Source of the DNA: Porphyromonas pasteri
GTDB lineage: Bacteria > Bacteroidota > Bacteroidia > Bacteroidales > Porphyromonadaceae
Length of the DNA: 64,000 nucleotides
Assembly: GCF_014647755.1 (NCBI RefSeq)
Contig: NZ_BMPU01000003.1
Span: 216,644 to 280,643 of the forward strand
Direction: 5' to 3'
Shown here: one piece after another, positions 42,821 to 52,534 of the stretch
Layout of the letters: every line of letters starts with the position of its first letter
How positions within the stretch are numbered: position 1 is the stretch's first letter
Program-made: the position numbers and the translations under genes
The notes under the pieces: model-generated
Seen by the model: only the letters and a program-made list of their open reading frames with translations
What the model was told of the DNA's origin: nothing
The model's database searches: none

Positions 42821-43540
42821 ATGACTCAACTAAGCGTCAATGTAAATAAGATCGCTACCCTGCGTAATGCTCGTGGCGGCAACGTCCCCGACCTCATCAA
42901 GGTCGCGCTGGACTGCGAGCGCTTTGGAGCACAGGGTATCACCGTCCACCCACGCCCTGACGAGCGCCATATCCGCTATCAGGATGTGCGTGATCTCAAG
43001 CGAGTGGTCACGACGGAGTTCAACATCGAGGGGAACCCCATCCCCTCCTTCATGGATCTCGCCGAAGAGGTACGCCCCCATCAGGTGACCTTAGTGCCCG
43101 ATGCCCCCGATGCTCTGACGAGTAATGCGGGCTGGGATGTAGCTCGCCACCGCGACTTCCTCACAGAGATCCTCGGCCAGCTCCACGCTTGGGGCATACG
43201 CACCTCGATCTTTGTCGGCACGGATCTCAAGAACCTTGATGCAGCTGCCGCCCTTGGCACCGACCGTGTCGAGCTCTACACCGAGCCCTACGCCTCGGAC
43301 TATCCTGCAGATCGCACCAAGGCTGTAGCTCCCTTCGTCCAGGCTGCCGAGCACGCTCGCTCCCTCGGGCTGGCGCTCAATGCTGGGCACGACCTCAGTC
43401 TGGAGAATCTCCGCTTCTTCTCTGAATCCATCCCCTTCCTCTCCGAGGTCTCCATCGGACATGCACTCATCTCCGACGCCCTCTACCTCGGCCTCGAGGA
43501 GACCATCCGCCGCTACCGCTCTTGTCTCGTAGGTAAGTAG
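42821..43540 (+). CDS. pdxJ: Pyridoxine 5'-phosphate synthase
   Basis: 239 residues from the ATG at 42821; the longer frame from 42770 overlaps the promoter. PdxJ condenses 1-deoxyxylulose 5-phosphate with 3-amino-2-oxopropyl phosphate to make vitamin B6. The TIM-barrel signatures [45 protein letters not shown] and [11 protein letters not shown] (phosphate and catalytic loops) are visible. It leads the exbB-exbD-tonB cluster. Confidence 0.97.
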   Translation: MTQLSVNVNKIATLRNARGGNVPDLIKVALDCERFGAQGITVHPRPDERHIRYQDVRDLKRVVTTEFNIEGNPIPSFMDLAEEVRPHQVTLVPDAPDALTSNAGWDVARHRDFLTEILGQLHAWGIRTSIFVGTDLKNLDAAAALGTDRVELYTEPYASDYPADRTKAVAPFVQAAEHARSLGLALNAGHDLSLENLRFFSESIPFLSEVSIGHALISDALYLGLEETIRRYRSCLVGK

Positions 43541-43592
43541 CACCACCCAATAAGCAAACAATCCTTTCACATTTATATCGACTACAATTCAC

Positions 43593-44273
43593 GTGGATAC
43601 AACCGCAACAGCCTCTCTGGCTCAGACTCTCGCTGACACGGCTCCTCAGGCCTCTCTCTCTATCCTCGACCTGGCTACCAAGGGTGGCTGGATCATGATC
43701 GTCCTGCTCGTACTCTCGCTCCTGGCTCTCTACATCTTCGTATCGAAGTTCCTCCAGCTGCGTGCTGCAGGTCGCGAAGACAAGTACTTCGTAGAGCGCA
43801 TCAAGGACTATGTCCTCGAAGGCAAGACGCCCTCTGCCATTAAGCTCTGTGAGGACACCAATACCCCCTATGCCCGTATGATCCGCAAGGGTCTTACCCG
43901 TATCGGCCGCCCCATGTCTGACGTCCTCGTGATCGTCGAGAATGCAGGTAACATCGAGATCGGTCGTCTGGAGAAGGGCCTTCCTATCCTCGCTACTATT
44001 GCTGCCGGTGCTCCTATGATCGGCTTCCTCGGTACGGTCACCGGTATGGTACGAGCCTTCTTCGACATGGCTAACGCTGGCTCAGGCGGCGTCGACGTAG
44101 CGCTCCTCTCGGGCGGTATCTACGAAGCGCTTGTGACCACTGTCGGTGGTCTTGTCGTCGGTATCGTGGCGCTCTTCGCTTACAACTACCTCGTCGCAGA
44201 GCTTGACAAGGTCGGTGGTAAGATGGAGACCAAGACGATGGAGTTCATGGACATGCTCAACGAGGTGCACTAA
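43593..44273 (+). CDS. exbB: ExbB/TolQ/MotA-family proton channel protein
   Basis: 226 residues with a GTG start at 43593. Three membrane helices (about 32-54, 130-150, 173-195) have the family region LPILATIAAGAPMIGFLGTVTGMVRAFFDMA. With ExbD it uses the proton gradient to energise TonB at the inner membrane. It lies 52 nt after pdxJ and 39 nt before exbD. Confidence 0.95.
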   Translation: MDTTATASLAQTLADTAPQASLSILDLATKGGWIMIVLLVLSLLALYIFVSKFLQLRAAGREDKYFVERIKDYVLEGKTPSAIKLCEDTNTPYARMIRKGLTRIGRPMSDVLVIVENAGNIEIGRLEKGLPILATIAAGAPMIGFLGTVTGMVRAFFDMANAGSGGVDVALLSGGIYEALVTTVGGLVVGIVALFAYNYLVAELDKVGGKMETKTMEFMDMLNEVH

Positions 44274-44312
44274 GCCCTGAGCTGTAGCCCATCTCACCTT
44301 ACCCACGAACGC

Positions 44313-44738
44313 ATGGCACTCAAGCGTAAGACCAAAGTCGCAGACACCTTCAGCATGGCCTCGATGACGGACGTCATCTTCCTCCTGCTGATCTTCTTCC
44401 TGGTGACCAGCACGATCATCGTACCCAATACGATCAAGGTCACCCTCCCTACCTCCGCCCCTCAGTCAGCACCTGAGACGCCCTCCGCACGCGTCACGCT
44501 GACTCCCGACCTGCATTATTATCTCTCGATCGACCGCGGCACCCCCACCGAACTTACCCGTGATCAGCTCAAGGAGCAGCTGGGTATCTTCGCCGCAGAG
44601 CACCCCGAGGCCTTCGTCTCCGTACAGGCCGATGAGACCGTGCCCTACAAGGAGGTCGTCGCCGTCATCAACGCCGCAGCTCAGGCTTCCCTCAAGGTAG
44701 TCCTGGCGACGCGTGCCGAGAGCGAGCCAGTCCAATAA
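44313..44738 (+). CDS. exbD: ExbD/TolR-family protein
   Basis: 141 residues. One N-terminal helix has the essential Asp before it (FSMASMTDVIFLLLIFFLVTSTIIVP, Asp at about residue 19). The periplasmic domain ends with VVAVINAAAQASLKVVLATR. It is the stator partner of ExbB. A single exbD is present here, whereas many Bacteroidetes carry two in tandem. Confidence 0.95.
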   Translation: MALKRKTKVADTFSMASMTDVIFLLLIFFLVTSTIIVPNTIKVTLPTSAPQSAPETPSARVTLTPDLHYYLSIDRGTPTELTRDQLKEQLGIFAAEHPEAFVSVQADETVPYKEVVAVINAAAQASLKVVLATRAESEPVQ

Positions 44739-44743
44739 GCCTC

Positions 44744-45607
44744 ATGCCACAGACCGATCCCGCCGCCCCACGCCGTGGAGCCGTCGCCGCCCTGGTGACT
44801 GTGGCTTGCCACGTCCTCTTCCTCCTCCTACTCTGGGTCCTCAAGCTCAGCAGTGACCGCCCTGCCCCCAAGCCAACGGAGGTACTCATCGCGGTCAATG
44901 TGGGTAACGTGGCCTCTGCAGCAGGGGCCATCGAGCCTGGAGGTACACCCGACGTCACTGAGCCCGCTCCTAAGGTAGCAGCCCCTCCCAAGGTCGCTAC
45001 CCCTACTCCTCCCACGCCACCTGCGCCACAGCCCAAGGCGCAGCGCCCCACTCGTACGTATGAGGCCAGCCAGCCCCTACAGACTCAGCAGCATGAGCAG
45101 AGCCTGCAGGTAGAGGCTGCCCGACGTGCTGAGGCCGAGCGTCAAGCAAAGGCCAAGGCAGAGGCTGCACAGCGAGCTGCAGAAGCTCTCGCAGCCTCCC
45201 GTCGTGCCCAAAGCCAGCAGATAGGCAACTCCGTAGCGGGTGCCTTCGGTAAGCAGGCTGGGCAAGCTGGTAGCCAAGGTACAGCTGCCTCTGGCACGGG
45301 CAATCAGGGGGATCCCAACGGAAGCCCCTCCAGCTATGCACTCTCTGGACGTAAGATCATCAGCAACGGCGGTGCTCTCGTCGCCCCACGCGTACAGCGT
45401 GCCGTCGAGGGCAACGTGCGTGTGCACATCGTCGTCGATGGCAATGGCTCGGTGATCCGTGCTACCATCGCGCCAGGGACCAACATCGCTGATCCCTCCG
45501 TCCGTGCCGCTGCCCTTGAGGCGGCACGTAAGACGCGCTTCAACGCCGTGCCAGGCTCTGACGAGCAAGAAGGTAGTATCACCTACCACTTCAAGATCCG
45601 AGCCTAA
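44744..45607 (+). CDS. tonB: TonB energy transducer
   Basis: 287 residues. A single N-terminal membrane helix (about 17-36) precedes a Pro/Ala/Lys-rich linker (about 60-110), an Ala/Arg/Glu coiled segment (EAARRAEAERQAKAKAEAAQ) and a C-terminal TonB-type domain (GNVRVHIVVDGNGSVIRATIAPGTNIADPSVRAAALEAARKTRFN). It carries energy to outer-membrane TonB-dependent transporters. It starts 5 nt after exbD, so it is translationally coupled. Confidence 0.94.
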   Translation: MPQTDPAAPRRGAVAALVTVACHVLFLLLLWVLKLSSDRPAPKPTEVLIAVNVGNVASAAGAIEPGGTPDVTEPAPKVAAPPKVATPTPPTPPAPQPKAQRPTRTYEASQPLQTQQHEQSLQVEAARRAEAERQAKAKAEAAQRAAEALAASRRAQSQQIGNSVAGAFGKQAGQAGSQGTAASGTGNQGDPNGSPSSYALSGRKIISNGGALVAPRVQRAVEGNVRVHIVVDGNGSVIRATIAPGTNIADPSVRAAALEAARKTRFNAVPGSDEQEGSITYHFKIRA

Positions 45608-45638
45608 GGCTGACTAACCTTTATACCAAGCTATTCAT

Positions 45639-46196
45639 ATGTCTAAGAACGTGTACGTCTTCCTTGCGGAAGGCTTTGAAGAAATCGAGGCCATCGGGAC
45701 GATCGACCTCCTGCGCCGTGCAGGCCTGCCCACGCACATCGTGGCCGTCGGTCTGGAGCCCAACGTCACGGGGGCACATGGTATCGCCATCCAGGCCGAC
45801 CTTTCTATCAGCGAGGTCTACAATGATGACGTCCTTGCACTCGTCCTCCCTGGTGGACTCCCTGGTGTGACGAACCTCGACGCTTCACAGCGTCTGCACC
45901 AGCTCATCCGCGAGGCTAACCAAGAAGGCAAGCTCCTCTGCGCTATCTGTGCTGCGCCCTCCGTCTTCGGAGGTGCTGATATCCTCGAGGGGAAGGAAGC
46001 TATCGCCTACCCTGGCTTTGAGAAGAACCTCAAGGGTGCTAAGGTCTCCGAAGCTCCCGTCGTCAAGAGTGGGCATATCATCACGGCTAAGTCCGCGGGC
46101 TATACCTTCGACTTCGCTCTCGAGATCATCACTGCTCTCGCTGGAGAAGAGAAGGCAAAGGAAGTGGCCGCTGGTATCATCTACACGCGTCACTAA
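45639..46196 (+). CDS. DJ-1/PfpI family protein (YajL-like)
   Basis: 185 residues. The family features are FLAEGFEEIEAIGTIDLLRRAG (Glu near the active site) and the nucleophile elbow LLCAICAAPSVFG with the reactive cysteine. It closes as DFALEIITALAGEEKAKEVAAGI. Members act as thiol-stress chaperones or deglycases. It lies 31 nt after tonB and ends the operon before a strong terminator. Confidence 0.93.
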   Translation: MSKNVYVFLAEGFEEIEAIGTIDLLRRAGLPTHIVAVGLEPNVTGAHGIAIQADLSISEVYNDDVLALVLPGGLPGVTNLDASQRLHQLIREANQEGKLLCAICAAPSVFGGADILEGKEAIAYPGFEKNLKGAKVSEAPVVKSGHIITAKSAGYTFDFALEIITALAGEEKAKEVAAGIIYTRH

Positions 46197-46218
46197 GTCG
46201 CCCCCTTACAGCAAAGCA

Positions 46219-46264
46219 AAGCGCTCCCCTACCTCACTCGGAGGTAGGGGAGCGCTTCTTTTTG
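46219..46264 (+). terminator. Terminator of the pdxJ-to-DJ-1 operon
   Basis: The 17-bp stem AAGCGCTCCCCTACCTC with a 5-nt loop is followed by CTTTTTG. Confidence 0.92.
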
Positions 46265-46384
46265 TAGCAAACAGCTCGGGGCTATAGAGCATTCCTCTAC
46301 TAAAATCACCTACCAGCTCCATGGCAAATCTCTATCCTCTGCAGTGGAGGAAGTATGAAGCAGTACTGATATACCTATATCTTG

Positions 46385-46470
46385 GTGCGTAGTCTTTAGA
46401 GCTACGCACGGAGATCATATAAGCCACGCACGTGGATGATAAATCTACGTGCGTGGATATAAGTCTATCC
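46385..46470 (+). repeat. Dispersed composite element, degenerate remnant (copy 6)
   Basis: Three to four array B-like units (GTGCGTAGTCTTTAGAG, CCACGCACGTGG, CTACGTGCGTGG) at a 20-22 bp period. No array A or unique segment is clear. The remainder of the 500-bp gap 46197-46696 holds a terminator at each end and no gene. Confidence 0.7.
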
Positions 46471-46631
46471 CTATTGGTGCGAAGGATAAACCCATAGTCC
46501 TCGGGAAGAATAGCTATTGAGAGTCAAGATAAATCCAGAGAAAGAGCGTGCCTCCTCCCACCATAGGTGCTGAGAGAAGCTACGTGCACGATGTCGCAGC
46601 TCGCGATACCCCTTCGCCGAGGGTATAAAAT

Positions 46632-46672
46632 AGGTAGACGCAGAGACCTACGAGAGATCCCTGCGCCTACTC
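46632..46672 (-). terminator. Terminator after the PorV/PorQ-like gene
   Basis: On the minus strand GTAGGCGCAG pairs with CTGCGTCTAC across 17 nt, followed by CTATTTTAT. Confidence 0.7.
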
Positions 46673-46696
46673 ACTAACAAACAAACCGCAGCTTGC

Positions 46697-47662
46697 CTAT
46701 AAACTTAGGCCAACTGTAACCCAGAGAGAGGATTTCCCTCCAGAGTAGGTCGGTGCCATATACGTGGCATCGAGGGCCAGGGGCTTGAAGCGCAGGCCGA
46801 GCCCTGCACTCACGCCCTTCGCACCATTGGTATCATACTGATAGCCGGCACGCAGTGCTACGAGCTGGTGGTAGAGGTATTCCCCACCGAAATGGATAGC
46901 ACTTGATGCGGCATTCGAAGGAGCGAAGAAGTAGTCTACGCCAGCGCCGAGCGCCAGACGATGCTCACCACTGATGCCGTAGCTGATCTCACCACCGGCG
47001 CCCGCATAGGCGGGGGCATAGGTCGAGCTACTCTTGGCGCTCTGCTTGTACTTCGCACCGAGGTTATCGACCTTCGCACCGAGGATGAAGTTCATCCCCG
47101 TAGCGGATGGCTCTTCGCTACTGCGGAGGAAGACACCCCCACCGAAGACCATCGTCGAGGCGGCAGCCCCTTGGTCGGTGTAGACGTAGCTCCCCTTAGC
47201 GTAGGCAGAGAAGACGCCCATACGGATAGCGTAGCCGAGGTCGACGGTGTAGTCAAAGAGCTGACGCGTCTTCTTCTTAGCATTCTCATTCTGGTCGATC
47301 GGCGTGTACTTCATGCCACCTAGATAGCGGAAGCCTCCGAAGAAGGCATGACGTCCGATGCAGATGCCGAGCGAAGCGTTGTAGAGGTTATTCGTGCCGT
47401 CGAAGCCCTCGACCTTGCCGAGGGTACGAAGACCACCACCGAGAGAGAGGACCGTCTCGCCATAGAGGAGCGAGGTGGGGTTGGTGTAGAGATGAGATAC
47501 ATCGCTCTCACCATAGTGGTTCCCCCCGAGGGCTGCCGTCTGAGCGCTCTGAGCATACTCAAGGATAGGCAGGGCACGTGTCCCCTTGATCTTCTGGGCC
47601 TGCAGCGTGGAGGTAGCGCAGAGGCCGGCTGCGAGCAGCAGGATAGATGCTTTGGTATTCAT
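46697..47662 (-). CDS. PorV/PorQ-type outer-membrane beta-barrel
   Basis: 321 residues. A Sec signal peptide (cleavage after LQAQ) is followed by a FadL/PorV-like barrel: LPILEYAQSAQTAALGGNHYGESDVSHLYTNPTSL (the usual N-terminal plug motif with AALGG and NP), then many amphipathic strands ending in SSLWVTVGLSL with a C-terminal hydrophobic residue. PorV-family proteins shuttle or bind T9SS cargo. It starts 12 nt after the stop of the T9SS-targeted subtilase, so it may be that enzyme's dedicated partner; this is inferred from proximity. Confidence 0.85.
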   Translation of the reverse strand: MNTKASILLLAAGLCATSTLQAQKIKGTRALPILEYAQSAQTAALGGNHYGESDVSHLYTNPTSLLYGETVLSLGGGLRTLGKVEGFDGTNNLYNASLGICIGRHAFFGGFRYLGGMKYTPIDQNENAKKKTRQLFDYTVDLGYAIRMGVFSAYAKGSYVYTDQGAAASTMVFGGGVFLRSSEEPSATGMNFILGAKVDNLGAKYKQSAKSSSTYAPAYAGAGGEISYGISGEHRLALGAGVDYFFAPSNAASSAIHFGGEYLYHQLVALRAGYQYDTNGAKGVSAGLGLRFKPLALDATYMAPTYSGGKSSLWVTVGLSL

Positions 47663-47674
47663 GGGTAGGATGCG

Positions 47675-50428
47675 TTATTTCTTGACAAAAGCCTTAGTGT
47701 AGCTACCCTGAGCGGACTGTACACGGAGCGTATAGGCGCCTGGGGCGAGGTTCTTGACGAGGAGCTTTACCTTACCGATCCCAGCGACGGTGTAGTCACG
47801 GTCAAGAGCCTTGACACCGGAGAGGGAGTAGATCTGGATGTTGGCGCGCTGGATAGCGGGATTCAGCACGATGTTCAGCTCTGTCGTAGCGGGGACAGGA
47901 TAGACTGAGTAGACGGGCTCAGAGGCATCCTTGACGACACGGACAGCGACAGACGTCTGCACGGGCGTACTGATACCATCAGAGGCCTCTACCTGGACCT
48001 GAGTCGTACCCGTCTTCAGACCACGGATCGTGAGCTTACCATCTTCTGCGATAGCAGCCGAAGCGATAGAGCCGTCAGCGACACTAGCCTTATAGGTAAT
48101 GGTCACGCCATCACTCTTCTCGAGAGAAGATGCTACCTCTACCGTCGTGGACTGACCCATCCCGACGACATGGTTGCCGAGGGAGGCGATGAAGGCAGGA
48201 GCCTTATAGGTGTAGACCTCGAAGGGGATCGCGAGCTCGGTCTTTGCCCCGAGGACGTCGGTAGCGGTGACCTTGATCTCATGATTGCCCACAGGAGCTA
48301 CAGCGCGCAGAGAGAAGATGACCTTATCACCGCTGACCTGATAGCTCACCCCACGGGTTTCGCCAGCGACATTGATGCTGACCTTCTGCTGGTCGGGATC
48401 GGAGAAGGTGACGGAGAAGGTTTCCTTCGTGAGAGCAGAGACGCGGATCTTCTTGTCGGTAGAGAGCGTCAGCACAGGAGGATTATTCTTCTTCGTCTTG
48501 AACTGACCCATCGTCAGACCTGACTTGAGTCCCCAGCGGTCGATAGCTTCGATAGCGATATGATAGGAGGTATTCTCCGTCAGAGCACTCAGCGGGAGGA
48601 ACATCTTCGTGCCAGCAGTATAGCCCGTAGCATTGATCTTGGCATAGTGGGCATTCTTAGCGTTAGCATCGGTGATCTCCTTTTCGGAGAGGTAGACGTT
48701 GTATTCGACAGGTGTACCATCGTCTTCGTCGCTGACAGCAGCCCAAGAGATGTTGGCCGTGACGAAGGAGACTTCGTCGACATTGATCTGAGAGACCTTA
48801 GCAGGAGCCTTGCCCTTATTTTCAGCGAAGACAGCCGAAGCATCGATATAGCCACGACCCATACGACCTGGGTAGCCCGTGAGCGCATCGATATTCTGAG
48901 CCTTCAGAGCCCCGAGCAGGCGCTGCTGACACTCGACGTTCGTGAAGCCCTGGCGGCCGAAGTGCGAGACGATAAGGGCGGCGATACCAGATACGTGAGG
49001 ACAAGCCATCGAGGTACCCTGCATATAGCCGTAGTCCTTACCCGTGATCTTCTTGGAGAGCGTACTGAGGACTTCACCCTGAGGATAGTGAGCGTCACCA
49101 CCAGGAGCCGTGATATCGACCCAGTCCCCACGGTTGGAGTAGTAGGCAGACTTCCAGTCAGGAGCCATCGAACCGACGGCCACGACAGGAGGATAAGCCC
49201 CTGGGAAGGAGCGGTAGTCCAGCCCATCGTTACCAGCAGCGAAGATGACTACCCCACCCTTCATAGGCGAGTTGGGCAGCTGATTCCCATCCTTGTCGCA
49301 GCCGGCGTACTTGATGAAGTAGTCGATAGCAGCCTTCTGGCTCTGAGGGATAGCGGTGATGTTGGCCTTGTAGATGTAGCCCCAAGAGTTCTGGCTGATG
49401 ACAGCACCGTTATTGGCACTGTAGACGATAGCGTTGGCGCTGTTACCGCCTTCACGTTCGCCCCCGAAGATCTGACAGCTCATCAGGCGAGCCCCAGAGC
49501 CGTCGGTACCATCCCCCCCAGCGATACCAGCGACGCCGATACCATTGTTGTTGCGGGCTGCGACCGTACCTGCGACGTGCGTACCGTGGGACTCATCGTC
49601 GGGGTAGATCTTACCATTGTTGTGGATGAAGTTGAAGCCGTTGATATCGTCGATGAAGCCGTTGCCATCATCATCGACACCTTCCTGACCATTGAGCTCC
49701 TTCTGATTGACGAAGAGGTTGTCCTTGAGGTCTGGATGGGTGATATCGATACCACCGTCGGTGATAGCGACGATGACGTTAGGCTTACCCGTTTCCGTTT
49801 TCCAAGCCTTGAAGAGGCCGATATCAGCACCAGCGACGCTGCGTGAGAAGCGGCCAGTATTGTTGTAGTGCCATTGGTCGCCGAGCATAGGGTCGTCGAA
49901 GGGAGCTGCAGGAGCATCGCTTCTACGAGGAGCATCGACAGCTACAGCCTTGCCCGTAGGACGAGCGATCTCATAGACGGGCTCAGTGTATTCGATCTCG
50001 GGCGTAGTGGAGAGTGTCTGCATAGCAGCCTGGAGGTCCTGCTGCTTATTGAAGCGGACGACGTACCAGAGGTCCAGACCTTCGCGGCGCATACGCTCCT
50101 CGAAGCGTGGGTCGATGGGGAAGAGGGGCTCGAGGGATTCGGTGCCGATGCTACGCAGGGACTGAGCCATCTGCGAGGGCAAAGAACTCATCGAAGCGCC
50201 ATTAGCATCGAAGGCACGAAGGCTGCTCTTGGCCGAGCGCTGGATGCGGAAATAGAGGACCCCAGCCTCTGCCCCCTGAGTCGACAGGAAGGCACGAGCG
50301 GGTGTAGTGGTGCTACCGGTCTCAGAGGCCTGAGGCTCTCTCTGAGGTGTCACTTCATCGAAATCCCGCTGACAGGAGGTGACGGCCAGTGCCGAGAGAA
50401 GTGACAGGGTCAGTATGGATCGTTTCAT
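47675..50428 (-). CDS. Subtilisin-like (S8) protease with fibronectin III, Ig-like and T9SS sorting domains
   Basis: 917 residues. The N-terminus looks like a lipoprotein signal (AVTSC, Cys19). An inhibitor-like propeptide (about 50-165) leads to the S8 domain with Asp224 (TDGGID), His281 (HGTHVAG), Asn400 (FAAGND) and Ser473 (GTSMACPHVSG). The usual DTG/DSG around the aspartate is DGG here, a tolerated variation. A fibronectin III domain (about 545-645) and two Ig-like domains (about 650-830) follow. The end VYPVPATTELNIVLN to GAYTLRVQ...TKAFVKK is a T9SS type A sorting domain. Expected location is the cell surface or exterior. Confidence 0.95.
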   Translation of the reverse strand: MKRSILTLSLLSALAVTSCQRDFDEVTPQREPQASETGSTTTPARAFLSTQGAEAGVLYFRIQRSAKSSLRAFDANGASMSSLPSQMAQSLRSIGTESLEPLFPIDPRFEERMRREGLDLWYVVRFNKQQDLQAAMQTLSTTPEIEYTEPVYEIARPTGKAVAVDAPRRSDAPAAPFDDPMLGDQWHYNNTGRFSRSVAGADIGLFKAWKTETGKPNVIVAITDGGIDITHPDLKDNLFVNQKELNGQEGVDDDGNGFIDDINGFNFIHNNGKIYPDDESHGTHVAGTVAARNNNGIGVAGIAGGDGTDGSGARLMSCQIFGGEREGGNSANAIVYSANNGAVISQNSWGYIYKANITAIPQSQKAAIDYFIKYAGCDKDGNQLPNSPMKGGVVIFAAGNDGLDYRSFPGAYPPVVAVGSMAPDWKSAYYSNRGDWVDITAPGGDAHYPQGEVLSTLSKKITGKDYGYMQGTSMACPHVSGIAALIVSHFGRQGFTNVECQQRLLGALKAQNIDALTGYPGRMGRGYIDASAVFAENKGKAPAKVSQINVDEVSFVTANISWAAVSDEDDGTPVEYNVYLSEKEITDANAKNAHYAKINATGYTAGTKMFLPLSALTENTSYHIAIEAIDRWGLKSGLTMGQFKTKKNNPPVLTLSTDKKIRVSALTKETFSVTFSDPDQQKVSINVAGETRGVSYQVSGDKVIFSLRAVAPVGNHEIKVTATDVLGAKTELAIPFEVYTYKAPAFIASLGNHVVGMGQSTTVEVASSLEKSDGVTITYKASVADGSIASAAIAEDGKLTIRGLKTGTTQVQVEASDGISTPVQTSVAVRVVKDASEPVYSVYPVPATTELNIVLNPAIQRANIQIYSLSGVKALDRDYTVAGIGKVKLLVKNLAPGAYTLRVQSAQGSYTKAFVKK

Positions 50429-50836
50429 TGTCGTAGTCTTATATGTGTGTTTAGACTAAGGCGCCTGTCGCTGGAAGGGACTTCACCACGAGGGGCGCAG
50501 GAGGGAAGATCGTTGGGCGGGCATCCCGAGGTTAGTGAGGCGGGTATGCGGGCCAGAGGGAAGGTGGAGATGGAGCATTTGCTTGTCTTCATCCCCATCA
50601 GCCTATGGGAGGGGGCTAACCCCTCCCACGGCTGCGAGATGCGGGTTATGGGAGGCGGTGGGCTGGAGGTGAGTCACCCACCGTGAGATGCACGATCGGG
50701 CGATGCATCTTGCTGTGGTGTCCTTAGTGGTGGTAGTGATGTGTGTGCTGTGCGACTCTTGTAGTGTGTATGGAGATTATAGTGAAGATTGATCGGATGG
50801 CATGGGGCTACTGGGCCTAAGAGAGTGAGTGGAGGG
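50429..50836 (-). other. Long leader between BACON lipoprotein 1 and the subtilase
   Basis: 408 bp without a credible gene. It holds two hairpins (GGGAGGGG/CCCCTCCC at about 50608-50628, and AGATGCA/TGCATCT at about 50692-50711) and, on the minus strand, a GGTTAGCCCCCTCCC block similar to blocks in the BACON leaders at 57475 and 62135. No clear promoter was found, so the subtilase could be read from upstream. Confidence 0.5.
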
Positions 50837-52495
50837 TTAGCGATGAGACTGGAGGCGACGTGTCTTCTGCAGATGACGGCTGATGGTCTCTACGATGCGA
50901 GCACGGCGCTCGAGGAGGTTTTCCTTCTTAGCAGCCTTCAGGCGGGGAGCAGAGCCAGCACCACCAGGCAGCTCGACGAGGAAGGTCTGGATCTCAAGGA
51001 CGGGCTTACCATCCAGCTGAGCAGGGTGCAGGATGTAGGCAGCCTTCTCTGCAGCATTGTAGTAGGCGACGAAGCCTCCATTGAGCGTACGGAGGTAGTT
51101 GTAGCCATTATCCTTGAGGAGCTGCTCCATCTCCCTCGTCACATAAGACTTGCCGAGAGGGTCGGTCCAGAAGCCGAGCGTGACGTCGGCGAAGATGGCC
51201 TGCGTCGTGAAGACTTCGCCTACAAAGGGGTCATCAGCAGGGATATCTTCGCTGGGCTGGAGGTAGAAGTAGCCACGATGAGACTCACCTTCGAGCGAAC
51301 CCTTAGCGATGAAGCGCTGGTAGTCTTCGCGATTAGCGCGGGGGTCCTTCACATCGAGTTCGCCCTTCCATTCGGCTTCCTTCTTAGCGACATCATCTCG
51401 CTTGTAGCCGTGGATATCACGACCGCGGTCACAGTTCAGAGCCAGCAGCTGCTTCATAGGCAGGTGGTCGAAGGTCTTGTAAGCCTTAGGCTGACGGGGC
51501 ATATAGACCGTCTCGAGGAGCGCTTCGCCCGAGGAGTCGAAGGCTACATTGAGGTTGTAGGGAAGGGTGCTGTGTACATAGACATCTTGACCAGCATTGC
51601 TCAGAGCGTCGGACTTCTGATAGCCACGGCCCTGCAGGTAGGCGACAAAGGTAGGATTGTCCTTCACCGTCTTGTCATCGAGACAGAGCTGGATCGTAGC
51701 CTGGAAGCCCTTGCTGCGCTCGTGCTCGAACTCATACTCGATCAGAGGGAAGAGCTCGCTCTGCGTGGCATAGCGGAAGACGACGGCGCTACCACGGGTG
51801 AAGCTACGCGTCAGCTCGCTCAGACGGCCACGCTCGAAGCGGATGACATCCTTGAGACCTGCAGGGAACTGCTGCAGGGGCAGGACGTACTGGTTGGCAC
51901 CATCCTGAGTGACTTCGATCTCCTTGAGCTGGGTACCAGCCGTGATGACGACCTTCACCGAGCGGGGCGCATCACTTTCGTTGCGCTCAGCAGCGAGGGT
52001 GAAGCTTGCCTTCGTCACTTCGGCGAGCTTGAGCCAAGAGGCTTCGGCTCCAATCTCCACCTTAGCAGTGGTATTGCTCTCGAAGACAACCTTCTTCGTA
52101 CCCCCTTCGATGGGGAAGACAAGGCGCTCAAGGTCGGTGGCGAGGATGACGTCACCAGAGGCCTGACGGACGGTGACGCGCTTCTGCAGGCCACCAGCAT
52201 TGACTATGACCGAGCCGACGCGGTCGTTGCCCAGGTCATTGGCCTCAGCACGGACCTTCAGAGTATTACCCTCCTGTGTGAGGCTTAGCCAGGTGGCTTC
52301 CTGTGGGGAGAGGGCGGACCAACTTTCCTTATTCGTCGAGACGGTGAGGGTCTGCTCAGAAGCCTCCTTAGTGAAGGTCAGTGTCTCGGTGGAGAGATCC
52401 AGGGTGGCCTCCTCTACGTCGCTCTGTGGGCTACAGGCGGGGAGCAGGGTGAGGAGGGCGGAAAGACCCAAGATACGGCTGATTGTCTTTCTCAT
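50837..52495 (-). CDS. BACON-domain lipoprotein 1
   Basis: 552 residues. The signal ends in lipobox LLPACS, then SDVEEATLDLS, a stretch repeated in all five BACON paralogs here. Two BACON domains (about 30-125 and 125-215) show the WLSLTQEGNTLKVRAEAN and RVGSVIVNAGGLQKRVTVRQ strands. A C-terminal domain of about 330 residues follows with family signatures YVLPLQQFPAGLKDVIRFERGR, KAYKTFDHLPMKQL and DDPFVGEV. The function of that domain is unknown to me. It begins only 39 nt after BACON lipoprotein 2, so the two are cotranscribed. Confidence 0.88.
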   Translation of the reverse strand: MRKTISRILGLSALLTLLPACSPQSDVEEATLDLSTETLTFTKEASEQTLTVSTNKESWSALSPQEATWLSLTQEGNTLKVRAEANDLGNDRVGSVIVNAGGLQKRVTVRQASGDVILATDLERLVFPIEGGTKKVVFESNTTAKVEIGAEASWLKLAEVTKASFTLAAERNESDAPRSVKVVITAGTQLKEIEVTQDGANQYVLPLQQFPAGLKDVIRFERGRLSELTRSFTRGSAVVFRYATQSELFPLIEYEFEHERSKGFQATIQLCLDDKTVKDNPTFVAYLQGRGYQKSDALSNAGQDVYVHSTLPYNLNVAFDSSGEALLETVYMPRQPKAYKTFDHLPMKQLLALNCDRGRDIHGYKRDDVAKKEAEWKGELDVKDPRANREDYQRFIAKGSLEGESHRGYFYLQPSEDIPADDPFVGEVFTTQAIFADVTLGFWTDPLGKSYVTREMEQLLKDNGYNYLRTLNGGFVAYYNAAEKAAYILHPAQLDGKPVLEIQTFLVELPGGAGSAPRLKAAKKENLLERRARIVETISRHLQKTRRLQSHR

Positions 52496-52534
52496 CTTGT
52501 TTGTTGTTAGTTAGTGGATATAAGCTGGGTGCAC

